A DNA stretch of 64,000 bases from Desulfonatronum thioautotrophicum (GCF_000934745.1 NZ_JYNO01000015.1:1-64000); one strand, 5' to 3'; positions 52,465 through 62,333 are shown, numbered from the stretch's first letter. Made by a program: numbers and translations. Notes: generated by a model not told the origin, from the sequence alone.

Positions 52465-53124
52465 CTACCAGTCTTTGGCCTTGCGGATTCCGCCGAACTC
52501 GGAGCCGATATAGGCGCGGGTGAATACGGCGAAGAGCATGTGACTGATGCGGGTGAACGGAATCGCGGCGATCATGATGTTGCCGGCCAAAACGTGGGCA
52601 ATGACCATCACCTGGTAGTTGAAGAGCTGGTGATAGGCCAGGAAGCCGGTGATAAAGGGCAGGGCCGCGATGGCCAGAATCAGCCAGTCCTGTCCGGTGG
52701 TCAGAAAGCGGACGTCCTTCTGCAGCAGCCGCCGCCCGGCAAAAAAGGCGCAGCAGGCAATGACCAGAATGGTCATGATGTCCGCTGTGGCATCGGGCAG
52801 GTTCCACCAGCTGACGCCCCAGGACTCCTCTATCATGATGATGTGGGCCGAGAGCAGAATGGGGGTGGCCAGCAGACAGATGTGGAACACGTAGGTGACC
52901 ACGGTCAGGACCGGATTCTTTTTCCAACCCAGGGCCTTGAAGGGGATCAGCCAGTTGAAGATGGAGCGGAAGGAGAATTTCCAGTCCATGTAGGCCAGGG
53001 AGACGGCGTCCTTTTTTTTGGCCAAAGCGTACATGGATCCCAGGCGATAGATGGACCCAAAGATGAGGATGGCAAAAGACACCCAAACCAAGGGGCCGGT
53101 CACAAAGTTATAGATATCGTACAT
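52465..53124 (-). CDS. tmcC: Tmc complex cytochrome b subunit
   Basis: 219 residues, NarI-like, about five TM helices. Candidate haem His in TYVFHICLLATPILLSAHIIMIEESWG and MVIAHVLAGNIMIAAIPFTRISHM. It carries electrons through the membrane between the periplasmic cytochrome and TmcB. Close paralogue of 32230-32886. Two bases separate it from tmcD, so they are co-translated. Confidence 0.92.
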   Translation of the reverse strand: MYDIYNFVTGPLVWVSFAILIFGSIYRLGSMYALAKKKDAVSLAYMDWKFSFRSIFNWLIPFKALGWKKNPVLTVVTYVFHICLLATPILLSAHIIMIEESWGVSWWNLPDATADIMTILVIACCAFFAGRRLLQKDVRFLTTGQDWLILAIAALPFITGFLAYHQLFNYQVMVIAHVLAGNIMIAAIPFTRISHMLFAVFTRAYIGSEFGGIRKAKDW

Positions 53125-53126
53125 GG

Positions 53127-54401
53127 CTACCCCCTTGACGAGAAGTCCGAAAGTGTGGCGACGATGCGCACGAACGCGCCCTTGTCCACGGCCCGGATGA
53201 GCACCTTGGAGCCATCAGGGCTGAAAACAGGATCCCATGCGTGGTCAAAGTCCCGCTTGTAGGCCTTGCCGTCCATGAGTACGGCATGCCGGCCAGACTT
53301 TTCCACCTTGGCAGCGACATGGGTTCCGTCGGCGCAGAAGACGGGCTTCCAGGCCATGTCATATTTACCCCTCCAGGGAGTGCCGTCTACGACCACTTGC
53401 CAGTCCACATTGTTGTTGCAGGCCAGGGCCGCGGCGCGCTTGCCGTCAGTGGACAGGGTCAGTTCAGTGACCACCGGAAAAGTTGTTGACCAGGGCTTGG
53501 CGTTCACGGCTACCGTGAATTCTCCAAAAGTGGGGGCCACGATGGCGGCCAGAACCTTGCCATCGGTACTGAACTGCTGGTGCCAGCACTGAAAAAAAAC
53601 CGGATCCCATATGGTCTTGCCGTCCTGGGCCATACCCCAGGCTCCAGCGATGCGCACAGGGGCGACCACCTCGCCGGTGCCCGGATTGAAGCGGGGCTCC
53701 CAGACACAGTTGTAGGTCTGGCCCCAAACCGCGTCATCCACCGCGATGGAGTATTCATAGAGATTGAGGCGGACCTGGGTGGCCACCTTCCGGCCTTGTG
53801 CATCGAAAGTCGGGGTCCACGCGTTCATGAACGTGTTTTTCCAGGCCTCACCGTTCACGGCCACGGTATAGACACCGCGACGGAAGGCGGCCAGGTCCGC
53901 GGCGGACATGGCTTCGGTCTGAACAACTGCAGCCGTGCTTTGTCCATTGTTGCTGATGGCGTACTCGTTGGCGTTGTCGAAGAGGTTCGGCCAAGCCGTG
54001 CCGTCGACGCTCATACCGTATTGTCCGTCGTTCTGGATCGCGGCGGCGATGACCGAGCCGTCTGCCGAAAAACAAGGGTGCCAGAGATAGGCGTAGAATT
54101 CTTCCCAGGTAGCACCGTCGACAGCCAGGGTCCATTCGCCGTCTTGTTGAGCGATGACCACAAGGCGCCCATCAGGAGAGAAGCAGGGTTTCCACAGTTT
54201 TTCGAAACTGGATTCCCAGGTTTTGCCGTTGACGCACATGGAGAAGGTCTCATCCTCAAGCCGGACGATGGCGGCAAGGCGCTCGCCGTCCGAAGCAACG
54301 TAAGGCTCCTCCTGCCATTGATGCGTTTTTCCACAGGTGACTGAATCAAGGATGGCCCTTTCACCCGGCTGCCAATCCCAGGACGATGCAGCATCTTGCA
54401 T
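53127..54401 (-). CDS. tmcD: TmcD-like beta-propeller protein
   Basis: About 424 residues made of eight or so repeats of about 50 residues. Each has a W-x-P-x-F-x-x-D-G turn (LWKPCFSPDGRLVV, LWHPCFSADGSVIA, AWTPTFDAQGRKVA, AWKPVFCADGTHVA, AWDPVFSPDGSKVL), typical of a WD40/TolB-like beta-propeller. No signal peptide is seen. Desulfovibrio TmcD is a subunit of unknown role in the Tmc complex, and the place between tmcA and tmcC supports that name. The first Tmc-like cluster at 31784 lacks it. I chose the ATG at 54401 after GAGGAG. Confidence 0.85.
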   Translation of the reverse strand: MQDAASSWDWQPGERAILDSVTCGKTHQWQEEPYVASDGERLAAIVRLEDETFSMCVNGKTWESSFEKLWKPCFSPDGRLVVIAQQDGEWTLAVDGATWEEFYAYLWHPCFSADGSVIAAAIQNDGQYGMSVDGTAWPNLFDNANEYAISNNGQSTAAVVQTEAMSAADLAAFRRGVYTVAVNGEAWKNTFMNAWTPTFDAQGRKVATQVRLNLYEYSIAVDDAVWGQTYNCVWEPRFNPGTGEVVAPVRIAGAWGMAQDGKTIWDPVFFQCWHQQFSTDGKVLAAIVAPTFGEFTVAVNAKPWSTTFPVVTELTLSTDGKRAAALACNNNVDWQVVVDGTPWRGKYDMAWKPVFCADGTHVAAKVEKSGRHAVLMDGKAYKRDFDHAWDPVFSPDGSKVLIRAVDKGAFVRIVATLSDFSSRG

Positions 54402-54507
54402 AATCACTCCTCATTTTTTGCTGTTGGAACGCTGAACCACCGGAAAGGCGTCCGAAAATAACTTCATTGAGAGGATGGCCTTCAGGCCGGGACGCCATGG
54501 GTCACGG

Positions 54508-54897
54508 TCACCGCCGCACGTGACATTCCCCGCACATGATGTAACCGGTTGGCTGACCACGACGATGGAATTCCTGATGACATCCGATGCACTGCTCGTG
54601 AAAGGCTTGCATCAGGCCTAAGCCCGTCTCGTCGTCTCCGCTCACCGTATGACAATCGGAGCAATAGTTTTTCCCGGAAAACATGTCCCAGACGTTCTCT
54701 CCATTGACGTAGTCATGGTGACAATCCATGCAGTCGATGATCTCGTAGTGCAATAAATGGTTGAATTCCACGCCGGGCCGTTGCCGGTCCTCAAACGCCT
54801 TGCTTTCAATGAAGATCCGGTCTTCCTGGGCCACGATGGTCCCGGCGATAAAGACGATCAGCACAAGGCAACAGACGAAAAGAACTCTGCTTTGCAT
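54508..54897 (-). CDS. tmcA: Tmc tetrahaem cytochrome c3 subunit
   Basis: 129 residues. A signal or anchor helix (VLFVCCLVLIVFIAGTIVAQ) is followed by four CxxCH motifs (CMDCH, CSDCH, CIGCH, CGECH) and His residues (FNHLLHYE, CHHDY, FHEQC). The mature part is acidic, as in the type II cytochrome c3 of Tmc complexes. It receives electrons from type I cytochrome c3 reduced by periplasmic hydrogenases. GGAGGA precedes the ATG at 54897. It shares the FNH/LLHYE, CMDCHHDYVNGENVW pattern with the cytochrome at 31784. Confidence 0.93.
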   Translation of the reverse strand: MQSRVLFVCCLVLIVFIAGTIVAQEDRIFIESKAFEDRQRPGVEFNHLLHYEIIDCMDCHHDYVNGENVWDMFSGKNYCSDCHTVSGDDETGLGLMQAFHEQCIGCHQEFHRRGQPTGYIMCGECHVRR

Positions 54898-55007
54898 GCA
54901 TTCCTCCGTTGTTTCGGTTGGAGCGTTCAATGTGGGTGATGCCGTCCACCTGCACTGGTTCTTCGGTGCACGTTCCCTGCTCAAAGAGGGTTGTTGCGGA
55001 ATGGCCC

Positions 55008-57410
55008 TCATGATGCTTGTCTCGTGTCGTCTTCTGGTGTGCTCCTCCTTGTTGTTTTTTCTGATCCGTTCTCTTGGCATGAGCTCCCTTTGTCATTGAA
55101 TTCCGCTCGGGAGCAGATGCACCGGTCGTCCAGCCACAGGCAATTCTCGATGTCGGCGATGGGAAACGTAATGGTGAAACAAGCACCGCCGGTTTCCTGG
55201 TTCTCGACAACAATAGTGCCGTTGTAGTCTTGAATGATACCGTAGGTGATGGAAAGACCAAGTCCCGTGCCTTTACCCACATCTTTGGTGGTAAAAAAAG
55301 GCTCGAAAATCTTTTTGGTCATGTTTTCCGGCACACCTGAGCCGGTGTCGCAGACCTTGATGATCACGATGCTTTCCGTGGATTTGGTTTGCAGTGTGAT
55401 GGCTTTTATCCCATTTTTTGGGTTTTTGCCGTTCCAACGTTCTTCGATGGCGTCCCGTGCGTTCACCAGAAGATTGATAACCACCTGTTCTAAACGATTG
55501 GGTTCGGCAATGATTAAGGGCAAATCCTCCTGGAGTTGCCAATCGACGGAAATATTCCGGACCGTGAGTTGTTGACTGAAGAATTCAAATCCACGCTTGA
55601 GAACTTCATTGAACTGGACCGGGATGGTTTTCAGTTCGGATTTTCGCCCAAACTCCCGCATGTGTGAGATAATTTTTCCGGCTCGATCCACATGGGTACT
55701 GATGCTCTGGGAAATTTCCTCCAGCATGTTCATGTCGATTTCATGCCCTTTCCCGACCTTTCGAGCTAAAAAACCGCTAATCGACTTGAGAATCGTCAAC
55801 GGTTGATTGAGTTCATGAGCGACTCCAGTGGCCATTTCGCCCAAAGTAGTCATTTTGCTGGCATGGATGAATTGTTGTTCCGCCTCCAGGCGTTTGGTGA
55901 TGTCGCTGCACGAGACGATCAGGACTTCATAATTTTCGAATGTGGACAAGGAGATGCGCATGGAAACGAAAATGCTACGACCGTCTTTGGTGAGTTGCGA
56001 CGCTTGGTTGATCTCGTGAGTGGTTCGCAGGTTCCGTGTCCAATATTCACGTTCTTCCTTTTTGAACAGCGAAGTGAAGGGTTTGCTCAGCAATTCTTCA
56101 GGCTTGTAGCCGTAAATTTTGAGCACGGCGTCATTGCAGTTCATGATGGACAGGTTGTTTGCGTTGAGCACGAAGAGCGCTCCAGGAATGGCTTCGAAAA
56201 TAGAGTGGTAGAACAGCTCCGATGCCGCCAGCTTGAATTCAAGTTCCTTACGGGCTGTAATGTCCAGCATCATTTCCATGGCCGCCACGGTATTGCCCTC
56301 GGCATCCTTGACCGGAGCCGTATAGACGATCCAATAGATGGTTTTTCCTTCCTTGGATAATCCGACCTCCTCGCTGACATGGGGAGAATCGTATAAAAAC
56401 GTCTTTTCCACCGGACAGACCGTGCACCGATCTTTGCGGCCCTTGTTGATTTCAAAACAATGCCGGCCACTGATATTACTGCCGAAGTGGTCCTCGTACT
56501 TCATGTTATGGCGGATAACCTTGTAGTTCGTGTCCACGACGCTGAGGAGGCAGGGAACGTTCTGAAAGAGATTGCGATACTCCTCTCGCTGGGCGACCAA
56601 AAGTGATTCTTTTTCAGCTACCTTGCGGCACATGTCGTTGTAGGATCCTGCAAGGACGCCGATTTCGTCAGCCTGGCGGACTGAGATGTCCGAATAGCTC
56701 CCACCCTCGCAGATTTCCTTGGTCGCCTGGATCAAGCGACGGATGGGTTTGAAGATCAGGATGTGATAGTTCAGGAAGAGAACCAGGAATGTGGCCAGAA
56801 AGACTAGAAAAGAAATCAACATGTTGGCCCGCTCAAACTCGCGCAGGACCGTGTCCTTGATTTCCGTTGTTACTTCCATGTCCAGGATGCCAAGGAGCTG
56901 CTCCTCCTCGGAGTGAGCGTGGCAGGATTGTCCGCTACAGCCCGGCCTGTTGGGAATGGGTGTGACCGTACCAACGATGATGGCGTCGTTGACTTGAAGA
57001 ACTCGGCTGCGATCTTCCTGGCTCAGGGTTGCTGGAGGGGTATGCTGATCATGGCATGCTCGACAGGATTGTTCGGTGTTGGGCACAATATTACCGACTT
57101 CTTCCCGATTGCTGGAGTATGCAATTCGGCCTTTCTTGTCCAACAGCCGAATGGCTTTGATGTTCTTGTGGGGGCTGAAGGCGATGATCTGCTGAATGTC
57201 TTCTTCAAAGTCGTGAAGGGTGGCGCAGTCGAGTCCGATCAGGACGGTGTCTGAAAGGGTGATGATGTCTGACTTGATACTCCGTAAAATGAATTCCTGG
57301 AGATAGACGACATTAAATGCGGCCCAGAGTCCGGCACAGATGAAGAAGGTCACACCACCAGACAGCAGCATTTTGAATGTCAAGTTCTGAACCATGTTTT
57401 TGATTTTCAT
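55008..57410 (-). CDS. sensor histidine kinase with periplasmic haem c motifs
   Basis: 800 residues. TM1 at about 13-37 and TM2 at about 198-222 enclose a periplasmic domain with CRACH (116-120) and CSGQSCHAH (158-166), one regular and one CX4CH haem-binding motif. HAMP follows. PAS1 has the cysteine motif [25 protein letters not shown]2, a HisKA domain ([14 protein letters not shown]) and HATPase ([26 protein letters not shown]) complete it. The extra tail of about 50 residues is Cys- and Arg-rich. It is likely to sense periplasmic redox state or a gas via haem. It is encoded 110 bases upstream of tmcA in the same direction, so it may control or monitor that complex. No response regulator is adjacent. 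Confidence 0.92.
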   Translation of the reverse strand: MKIKNMVQNLTFKMLLSGGVTFFICAGLWAAFNVVYLQEFILRSIKSDIITLSDTVLIGLDCATLHDFEEDIQQIIAFSPHKNIKAIRLLDKKGRIAYSSNREEVGNIVPNTEQSCRACHDQHTPPATLSQEDRSRVLQVNDAIIVGTVTPIPNRPGCSGQSCHAHSEEEQLLGILDMEVTTEIKDTVLREFERANMLISFLVFLATFLVLFLNYHILIFKPIRRLIQATKEICEGGSYSDISVRQADEIGVLAGSYNDMCRKVAEKESLLVAQREEYRNLFQNVPCLLSVVDTNYKVIRHNMKYEDHFGSNISGRHCFEINKGRKDRCTVCPVEKTFLYDSPHVSEEVGLSKEGKTIYWIVYTAPVKDAEGNTVAAMEMMLDITARKELEFKLAASELFYHSIFEAIPGALFVLNANNLSIMNCNDAVLKIYGYKPEELLSKPFTSLFKKEEREYWTRNLRTTHEINQASQLTKDGRSIFVSMRISLSTFENYEVLIVSCSDITKRLEAEQQFIHASKMTTLGEMATGVAHELNQPLTILKSISGFLARKVGKGHEIDMNMLEEISQSISTHVDRAGKIISHMREFGRKSELKTIPVQFNEVLKRGFEFFSQQLTVRNISVDWQLQEDLPLIIAEPNRLEQVVINLLVNARDAIEERWNGKNPKNGIKAITLQTKSTESIVIIKVCDTGSGVPENMTKKIFEPFFTTKDVGKGTGLGLSITYGIIQDYNGTIVVENQETGGACFTITFPIADIENCLWLDDRCICSRAEFNDKGSSCQENGSEKTTRRSTPEDDTRQAS

Positions 57411-57920
57411 GGACTTTCCTTGATTCTTGGCAAGTATACCCTACCTAGCGTGTTGGTGGATAATGACACAGCTTCAAGGTGATGCGGGGGGTTGGTGCGT
57501 AATACGTTATGATTGTGTCATCATTGGTATGGCGTTGCATCCTGTAGAGGTTTAGAAAAGCCATGAGCCATTGCGACATGAACATTCTTGACTCTGTTAA
57601 TCGTGTATTTTTGCAGTCAAGTTTCTCTGTTTTTTTTTCACAACCTACAATTAATAGGCAAAGCAATGCAAGGGCTGGATTGAGAAAAAAGAAAAGGGAT
57701 ATTTTTTTTGTGTACATTATTTCTTTGCGCCTTCTCAGTAGTCTGGATGACGTGGCCAATAAGGGGGTACGCGGATTTTAAGCTGGAATCTTCTTTTCAT
57801 GACATAGAAAGAAGACCCATTGGAAGAACAGCAGGGTGATTGACTCATTGATGGAAAGGCATGAGAACTACAAGGAGGAGGGGTGATCCGCTCTCACCTA
57901 TCGAGATGGAGGCACTTGAG
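57411..57920. other. AT-rich intergenic region, no gene recognised
   Basis: About 510 bases upstream of the haem kinase and downstream of the CoA-disulfide reductase. T- and A-rich runs lie around 57600-57720. Open frames on both strands are short and lack good start signals. It should hold the promoter of the kinase-tmc operon, but I see no clear -35/-10 or sigma54 site. Confidence 0.4.
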
Positions 57921-57942
57921 CATGTCGCGATGTCACGACATG
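57921..57942 (-). other. small hairpin after the CoA-disulfide reductase gene
   Basis: CATGTCG and CGACATG form a 7-bp stem around CGATGTCA, 17 bases past the stop codon on the minus strand. No T run is present, so a terminator role is uncertain. Confidence 0.35.
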
Positions 57943-57959
57943 ATGCCCGCGGATGGCGG

Positions 57960-59675
57960 TCAACACAGGTCAAGTCCCGACGCGCTGACGGCGCTGATAC
58001 CGCCCGCCACGCTAATCACATCCTGAAAACCTATGTGGCCTAGGGTTATCAATGTTTCATAGGAGCGCGCCCCGGTGCCGCAGATGACGACGATGCGCTT
58101 ATCTTGGGGCAGTTTATCCAGGTTTTCGATCAGGTCGCCTTGGGGAATGTTGATCCAGTATTCGGGATAGGCCAGGGCTTCTTTCTTCGCATCGGATGGC
58201 TCACGGCAGTCCAGAAAGAAATGCGTGTTTTGTCCTCGTTGTTTCCAGAGGGCGGCGAATTCATCCGTCTGAATGGCCATGTTCCGTCCTGCGAGGATGT
58301 TTTCGGCCGCATTGCCCAGGACGTTCAAAATATCCAGTGCGGCGGAAAAAGGTGGAGAGTAGGCCGTTTCCAGGCTGCTCAGGGCCTCCACCTTCAAGCC
58401 AACCGGTAGGAGTCCTGCAATAACGTTCACCTTGCCCACCAGGGCGTCGCCCCGGTCCGCGGTCCCCTGCATTCCCAGGACACGGCCTGCTGCGCGTTCC
58501 ACGATCAGATCCAGGTTCATCACACCTTTGTCCGGATGAAAATGGGCCCGGTCCGATTGACTGACATGGACGCTCAGGGCATCGAAACCGGCGGATTGCG
58601 CGGCCTGCAATGTCAGGCCGGTTCCGGCAGCGGCAATGTCGAACAGCTTGACGCACCAGGAGCCCACAACACCGGAGAAGCACGTCGTACCACCGGCCAG
58701 ATTGTCGCCGATCACCCGGCCCTGGCGATTGGCCAATGAGCCCATTGGCAGGAAGACGCTGGCGTTGGTCAGCAGATGGCGCAGTTCCACGCAGTCGCCT
58801 CCAGCGTAGATGTGGGGATCGGACGTTCGCAGAAATTCGTCCACAATGATGCCGCCCCGCTCGGACACGGCCAAACCGGAGGCCCGGGCCAGTTCCGTAT
58901 TGGGCCGCACGCCCACGGCGATGATGACCAGGTCCGCCGGAATTTCACCCTGCCTGGTGCGCACCCGGGCAACCCGTCCGCGGTCATCGCCCTCCAGGCT
59001 GAGCACCTGGTCGCCCAATTGGAAACGCACGCCTTTGTCCCGCATGTGTCGCAGAGCCGTAAGGGACAGATTACCTCCGATCACGCCGGGCAGGATCTGT
59101 TCCCGGAGCTCGATGACCGTAGTCTCCACTCCCCAGAGGTCGACCAGGGCCACGGCCATTTCCAGGCCGATAAAGCCCGCTCCCACCACCACGGCCCGCT
59201 TCACGCTTCCACTGGAAACGAGGGAGCGGATGCTTTCGGCGGAGTCGAGGTTGTGCACGGTATGCACGCCGGCCAACTCTTTTCCCGGGAAGGGCGGTAC
59301 CACGGGGTTGCTGCCCGTGGCCAGCACCAGCTGATCATAGGTCAGCACCTCGCGGCGTCCCGTGGGGATGTGGGCAAGGGTCACGGTTTTGGCCTCGCGG
59401 TCTATGGCCATGGCCTCGGTTTCGGTGCGTACTTCCACGCCTTTGCTTTTCCGAAAATATTCGGCGTCGCGAAGGACGTGGAAGGAAGTGCTTTGCAGTT
59501 CCGGGACGTCGCTGACTTCGCCGGATACGTAGAACGGAATGCCGCAGCCGCTGTAAGCGATGTGTTTGTCTCGATCCACGAGGGTGACCCGGCTTTCCGG
59601 TTCCAGGCGCTTGAAGCGGGCGGCCGCTTTGGAGCCCAAGGCCACGGCCCCGATGATGACGATGTGTTGCGACAT
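57960..59675 (-). CDS. CoA-disulfide reductase/NADH oxidase with rhodanese domain
   Basis: 571 residues. The flavoprotein part has VIIGAVALGSKAAARF (FAD), the redox-active Cys in AYSGCGIPFYVSG, the NAD motif VVVGAGFIGLEMA, YAGGDCVE (FAD) and the dimerisation domain from about 340. The C-terminal 110 residues form a rhodanese domain with FFLDCREPSDA and the catalytic Cys in VVICGTGARSYE. This is the CoADR-Rhd type, which reduces CoA disulfides, CoA persulfides or polysulfide with NADH; relatives are named Nsr/Npsr. A role in sulfane-sulfur handling is likely. It follows the universal stress protein by three bases. Confidence 0.92.
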   Translation of the reverse strand: MSQHIVIIGAVALGSKAAARFKRLEPESRVTLVDRDKHIAYSGCGIPFYVSGEVSDVPELQSTSFHVLRDAEYFRKSKGVEVRTETEAMAIDREAKTVTLAHIPTGRREVLTYDQLVLATGSNPVVPPFPGKELAGVHTVHNLDSAESIRSLVSSGSVKRAVVVGAGFIGLEMAVALVDLWGVETTVIELREQILPGVIGGNLSLTALRHMRDKGVRFQLGDQVLSLEGDDRGRVARVRTRQGEIPADLVIIAVGVRPNTELARASGLAVSERGGIIVDEFLRTSDPHIYAGGDCVELRHLLTNASVFLPMGSLANRQGRVIGDNLAGGTTCFSGVVGSWCVKLFDIAAAGTGLTLQAAQSAGFDALSVHVSQSDRAHFHPDKGVMNLDLIVERAAGRVLGMQGTADRGDALVGKVNVIAGLLPVGLKVEALSSLETAYSPPFSAALDILNVLGNAAENILAGRNMAIQTDEFAALWKQRGQNTHFFLDCREPSDAKKEALAYPEYWINIPQGDLIENLDKLPQDKRIVVICGTGARSYETLITLGHIGFQDVISVAGGISAVSASGLDLC

Positions 59676-59678
59676 GGC

Positions 59679-60608
59679 TTACGCCTTCCTTTCTGGCTGA
59701 CGTGGTTCTTGAAACCGACCGGTCGGAGCGTCCGGACCGACGAGCATTACCGGGCAACGCGCCCCGGCAATGACCTGGGACGAGATACGCGGCTCCATTT
59801 TTGAAGGCCCCCGTGTTTCAGCGCAATAGTCCGGACTCAGCACGATGAGGTCCGCCTCGCCGTTCCGGGCGTATTTCAGGATTTCCACGGACGGGTCACC
59901 TTCGCGAACCACGAATTTCGTCGCGGCGGGCAGGATCAGTTTTCGTCCGAAGTGGAAAAGGCGATGTTTGGCTTGCTCCAGTGCCCGGCCCAGGGCCGCT
60001 CCTTCAAGCTCCGCATGGGCCTGTGGCAGGGCATGAAATACGGCCAGGGTTCCTCCGTCCGCTTCAACGATCCGCCTCGCCATGTTCAGAACGTTTTCCG
60101 TTCCTTCCTGGAGGTCGATGGCCGCGACGATGCGTCGGAATGCTCCTGAAGGGGATCGGTTCAATGTCGCCGACATGCCCGGCGGAACAGCGAGCACCGG
60201 ACAGGCGGCTTCCCGGGCGATGAGCAGCGCGGTGTCCGTGGTCGAGGCGGAAAGCTCCCGTCGGCAGAGTTCGGCGTCGCCCTGGTCGCCGATGACCACG
60301 AGGTCCGGCTCCATGAGGCGGATGGTCTTGAGCGTCTCGACATGGACAAATCCGGAACCGAGCATCACGTCCGCAGTCAGCCCTTCGGGCATGTTCGCCC
60401 GGCAGAACGCTTCGATCTGGACCTGTCGGACCGGGAATTCCCGTTCGTCGGAAAGCTGCAGCACGCAGCTTTGCTCCCGCTCATGGGGCGTGTTGACATG
60501 CTGGACCATGAAGCCCGCCTCGTGACGGGCGGCGACCGCCGCCGCCATTTGAACGGCGGCCGTGCCGTCGGCCTTGTCGGCTAGTGCCAGGAAAATCAGC
60601 CTGAACAT
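59679..60608 (-). CDS. tandem universal stress protein
   Basis: About 309 residues with two UspA-like domains: MFRLIFLALADKADGTAAV to about 145, and FRRIVAAIDLQEGTENVLNMARRIVEADGGTLAVFHAL to the end. The second has GEADLIVLSPDYCAETRG, with the usual G-x9-G-S/T ATP-binding motif altered (RGPSKMEPRISSQVI). These proteins help cells survive stress and may bind ATP or small molecules. I chose the ATG at 60608 because GGAGG lies 5 bases before it. Confidence 0.85.
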   Translation of the reverse strand: MFRLIFLALADKADGTAAVQMAAAVAARHEAGFMVQHVNTPHEREQSCVLQLSDEREFPVRQVQIEAFCRANMPEGLTADVMLGSGFVHVETLKTIRLMEPDLVVIGDQGDAELCRRELSASTTDTALLIAREAACPVLAVPPGMSATLNRSPSGAFRRIVAAIDLQEGTENVLNMARRIVEADGGTLAVFHALPQAHAELEGAALGRALEQAKHRLFHFGRKLILPAATKFVVREGDPSVEILKYARNGEADLIVLSPDYCAETRGPSKMEPRISSQVIAGARCPVMLVGPDAPTGRFQEPRQPERKA

Positions 60609-60943
60609 TTGCGCCTCCAGAGAACTGTTCACATTGGATAATCGCTCAGATGGACCAGGTAGGAAGATCTGCATATCAGTAACGCTTCAACCTGCTCCGG
60701 CTTGAATGATTTTGAAACGGCTTTTTTGATGTGACATGACCGCAAAAGCCGGATTCCAGAGCAATTGAATGGCCAAGCTTTGTACGTGCTGAGTCGTTAC
60801 CACCCGATTTTTCCCAAGCAGCTTTCATGCCGCCCGAAAGTTGCCTGTATTTTTTACCAGGTTGACACTCCCCGTTTTTTTTGTAGAACTGCTTTGGGCG
60901 TAAAATTTGCCCGCTTTCTTTTGCCGGACGCAATATTCTCCCG
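60609..60943. promoter_or_regulatory. divergent intergenic region
   Basis: About 335 bases between the Usp gene (minus) and the PAS-sigma54 activator (plus). It must hold promoters for both. A T-run and TTGACACTCCCCG at about 60863 are seen, but no -10 with good spacing and no sigma54 consensus was found. Confidence 0.35.
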
Positions 60944-62290
60944 ATGAGGGAGACTCCTTATCAAGCGGGGACGATGATGCATTTTTTACATGACATATCC
61001 TGCGAACACATCATGGACAGCCTGGCTGACGGAGTTTTCACCGTGGACAAGGACTGGAACATTACCTTTTTCAACCGCGCAGCCTGCGCCATTACCGGCG
61101 TAAAGAAGGACGAGGCCCTGGGGCGTAAGTGCTGGGAAGTCTTTCGATCCAGCATCTGCGACGGGGCATGTGCCCTGAAGTCCTCTGTGGAAACAGGGGA
61201 GAGCCGGGCCAACCGCGCGCTGTATTTCGTGCGCAGTGATGGAACCAGGGTGCCTATCAGCATCAACGCCGCTCCGCTGCGGGACCGGCGGGGCAAAATC
61301 GTGGGCGGAGTGGAGACGTTCCGCGACCTTTCGGCCCTGCATCAGATCCAAAAGAAGCTGGACGGGCTGTACCGGGTGGAAGACATCATCAGCAGGAGCC
61401 CGGTGTTTCAGCGGACTTTGAGCATCCTGCCCCAGATCGCGGCCAGCGGCTCCACGGTGCTGCTGTTGGGGGAGTCGGGAACGGGCAAGGAATTGGTGGC
61501 TCGGGCGATTCATAATCTGAGCGGTCGTAGCGGTAAGCCGTTCGTGGCCGTGAACTGCGGGGCCCTGCCAGAGCAACTGCTGGAGAGCGAGCTGTTCGGC
61601 CACAAGGCCGGGGCGTTTACTGACGCGAAGCGGGACAAACCGGGTCGGTTCCAGGCCGCGGACGGCGGGACCTTGTTTCTTGACGAAATCGGCGATATGC
61701 CCTTGACCTTGCAGGTCAAGATTCTGCGCGCCCTGCAGGAGAAGGTGATCGAACCTTTGGGCGCGGTGCAAGGAGTGCCGGTGAACGTCCGGGTGGTCGC
61801 GGCCACCAACAAGAACCTGGAAGAGATGGTCGCCTGCCAGGCGTTCCGAGGGGATCTCTATTACCGGTTGAACGTGGTTCGCCTGGTTCTGCCTCCTTTG
61901 AGGGAGCGTCCGGAGGACGTCCCGCTGCTGGTCCGGCATGTGGTCAAGCGCCAGAACGCCCTGACCGGCAAGGATATTCAGGGAGTGACCGAGGAGGTGA
62001 TGCGCCTCCTGGTGCGGCACCCGTTCCCGGGCAACGTCCGGGAGCTGGAAAACATCATAGAATACGCCTTCATTCTTTGCCCTGGAGGATTGATCAAGCT
62101 GGAACATTTGCCCGAAGGCTTGTGCCCCGATACTCCGGGCACGCCGACCGTGACCATGTGCGGCACCATGGATGAAATCAAGCGTCAGGCCGCGGCTCAG
62201 GCCCTGGCCCGCAACAATGGCCGTGTCATGGCCGCATGCCGCGAGTTGGATGTGTCCAAGGACACGCTGCGGCGGTTGTTGCGTCGGTGA
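60944..62290 (+). CDS. PAS-type sigma54-dependent activator (ORP-locus type)
   Basis: 448 residues. PAS domain (about 18-130) with a cysteine group GRKCWEVFRSSICDGACALKSS, AAA+ domain with Walker A GESGTGKE, and a Fis-type HTH (AACRELDVSKDTLRRLL) at the C-terminus. The sigma54-contacting loop reads GAFTDA, not the usual GAFTGA. The gene is followed by a terminator, then by a sigma54-type promoter driving a NifX-like gene, as in the ORP locus of Desulfovibrio vulgaris, where a linked activator controls the operons. The PAS Cys may hold a redox or Fe-S sensor. The start may be ATG 60944, 60974 or 60977; none has a strong ribosome binding site. Confidence 0.9.
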   Translation: MRETPYQAGTMMHFLHDISCEHIMDSLADGVFTVDKDWNITFFNRAACAITGVKKDEALGRKCWEVFRSSICDGACALKSSVETGESRANRALYFVRSDGTRVPISINAAPLRDRRGKIVGGVETFRDLSALHQIQKKLDGLYRVEDIISRSPVFQRTLSILPQIAASGSTVLLLGESGTGKELVARAIHNLSGRSGKPFVAVNCGALPEQLLESELFGHKAGAFTDAKRDKPGRFQAADGGTLFLDEIGDMPLTLQVKILRALQEKVIEPLGAVQGVPVNVRVVAATNKNLEEMVACQAFRGDLYYRLNVVRLVLPPLRERPEDVPLLVRHVVKRQNALTGKDIQGVTEEVMRLLVRHPFPGNVRELENIIEYAFILCPGGLIKLEHLPEGLCPDTPGTPTVTMCGTMDEIKRQAAAQALARNNGRVMAACRELDVSKDTLRRLLRR

Positions 62291-62333
62291 CGATTGAATT
62301 TCGTAACCGTTTAAAAAACTTGAGGTAACCATG

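Noticed and set aside
57498-57545. Possible sigma54 site (TGGTATGGCGTTGCA)
   Set aside because: On the plus strand, away from any plus-strand gene, and one base short of the required GG-GC spacing.
57861-58043. 60-codon plus-strand frame beside the CoA-disulfide reductase stop
   Set aside because: Runs into the antisense of the reductase gene and has no family features.
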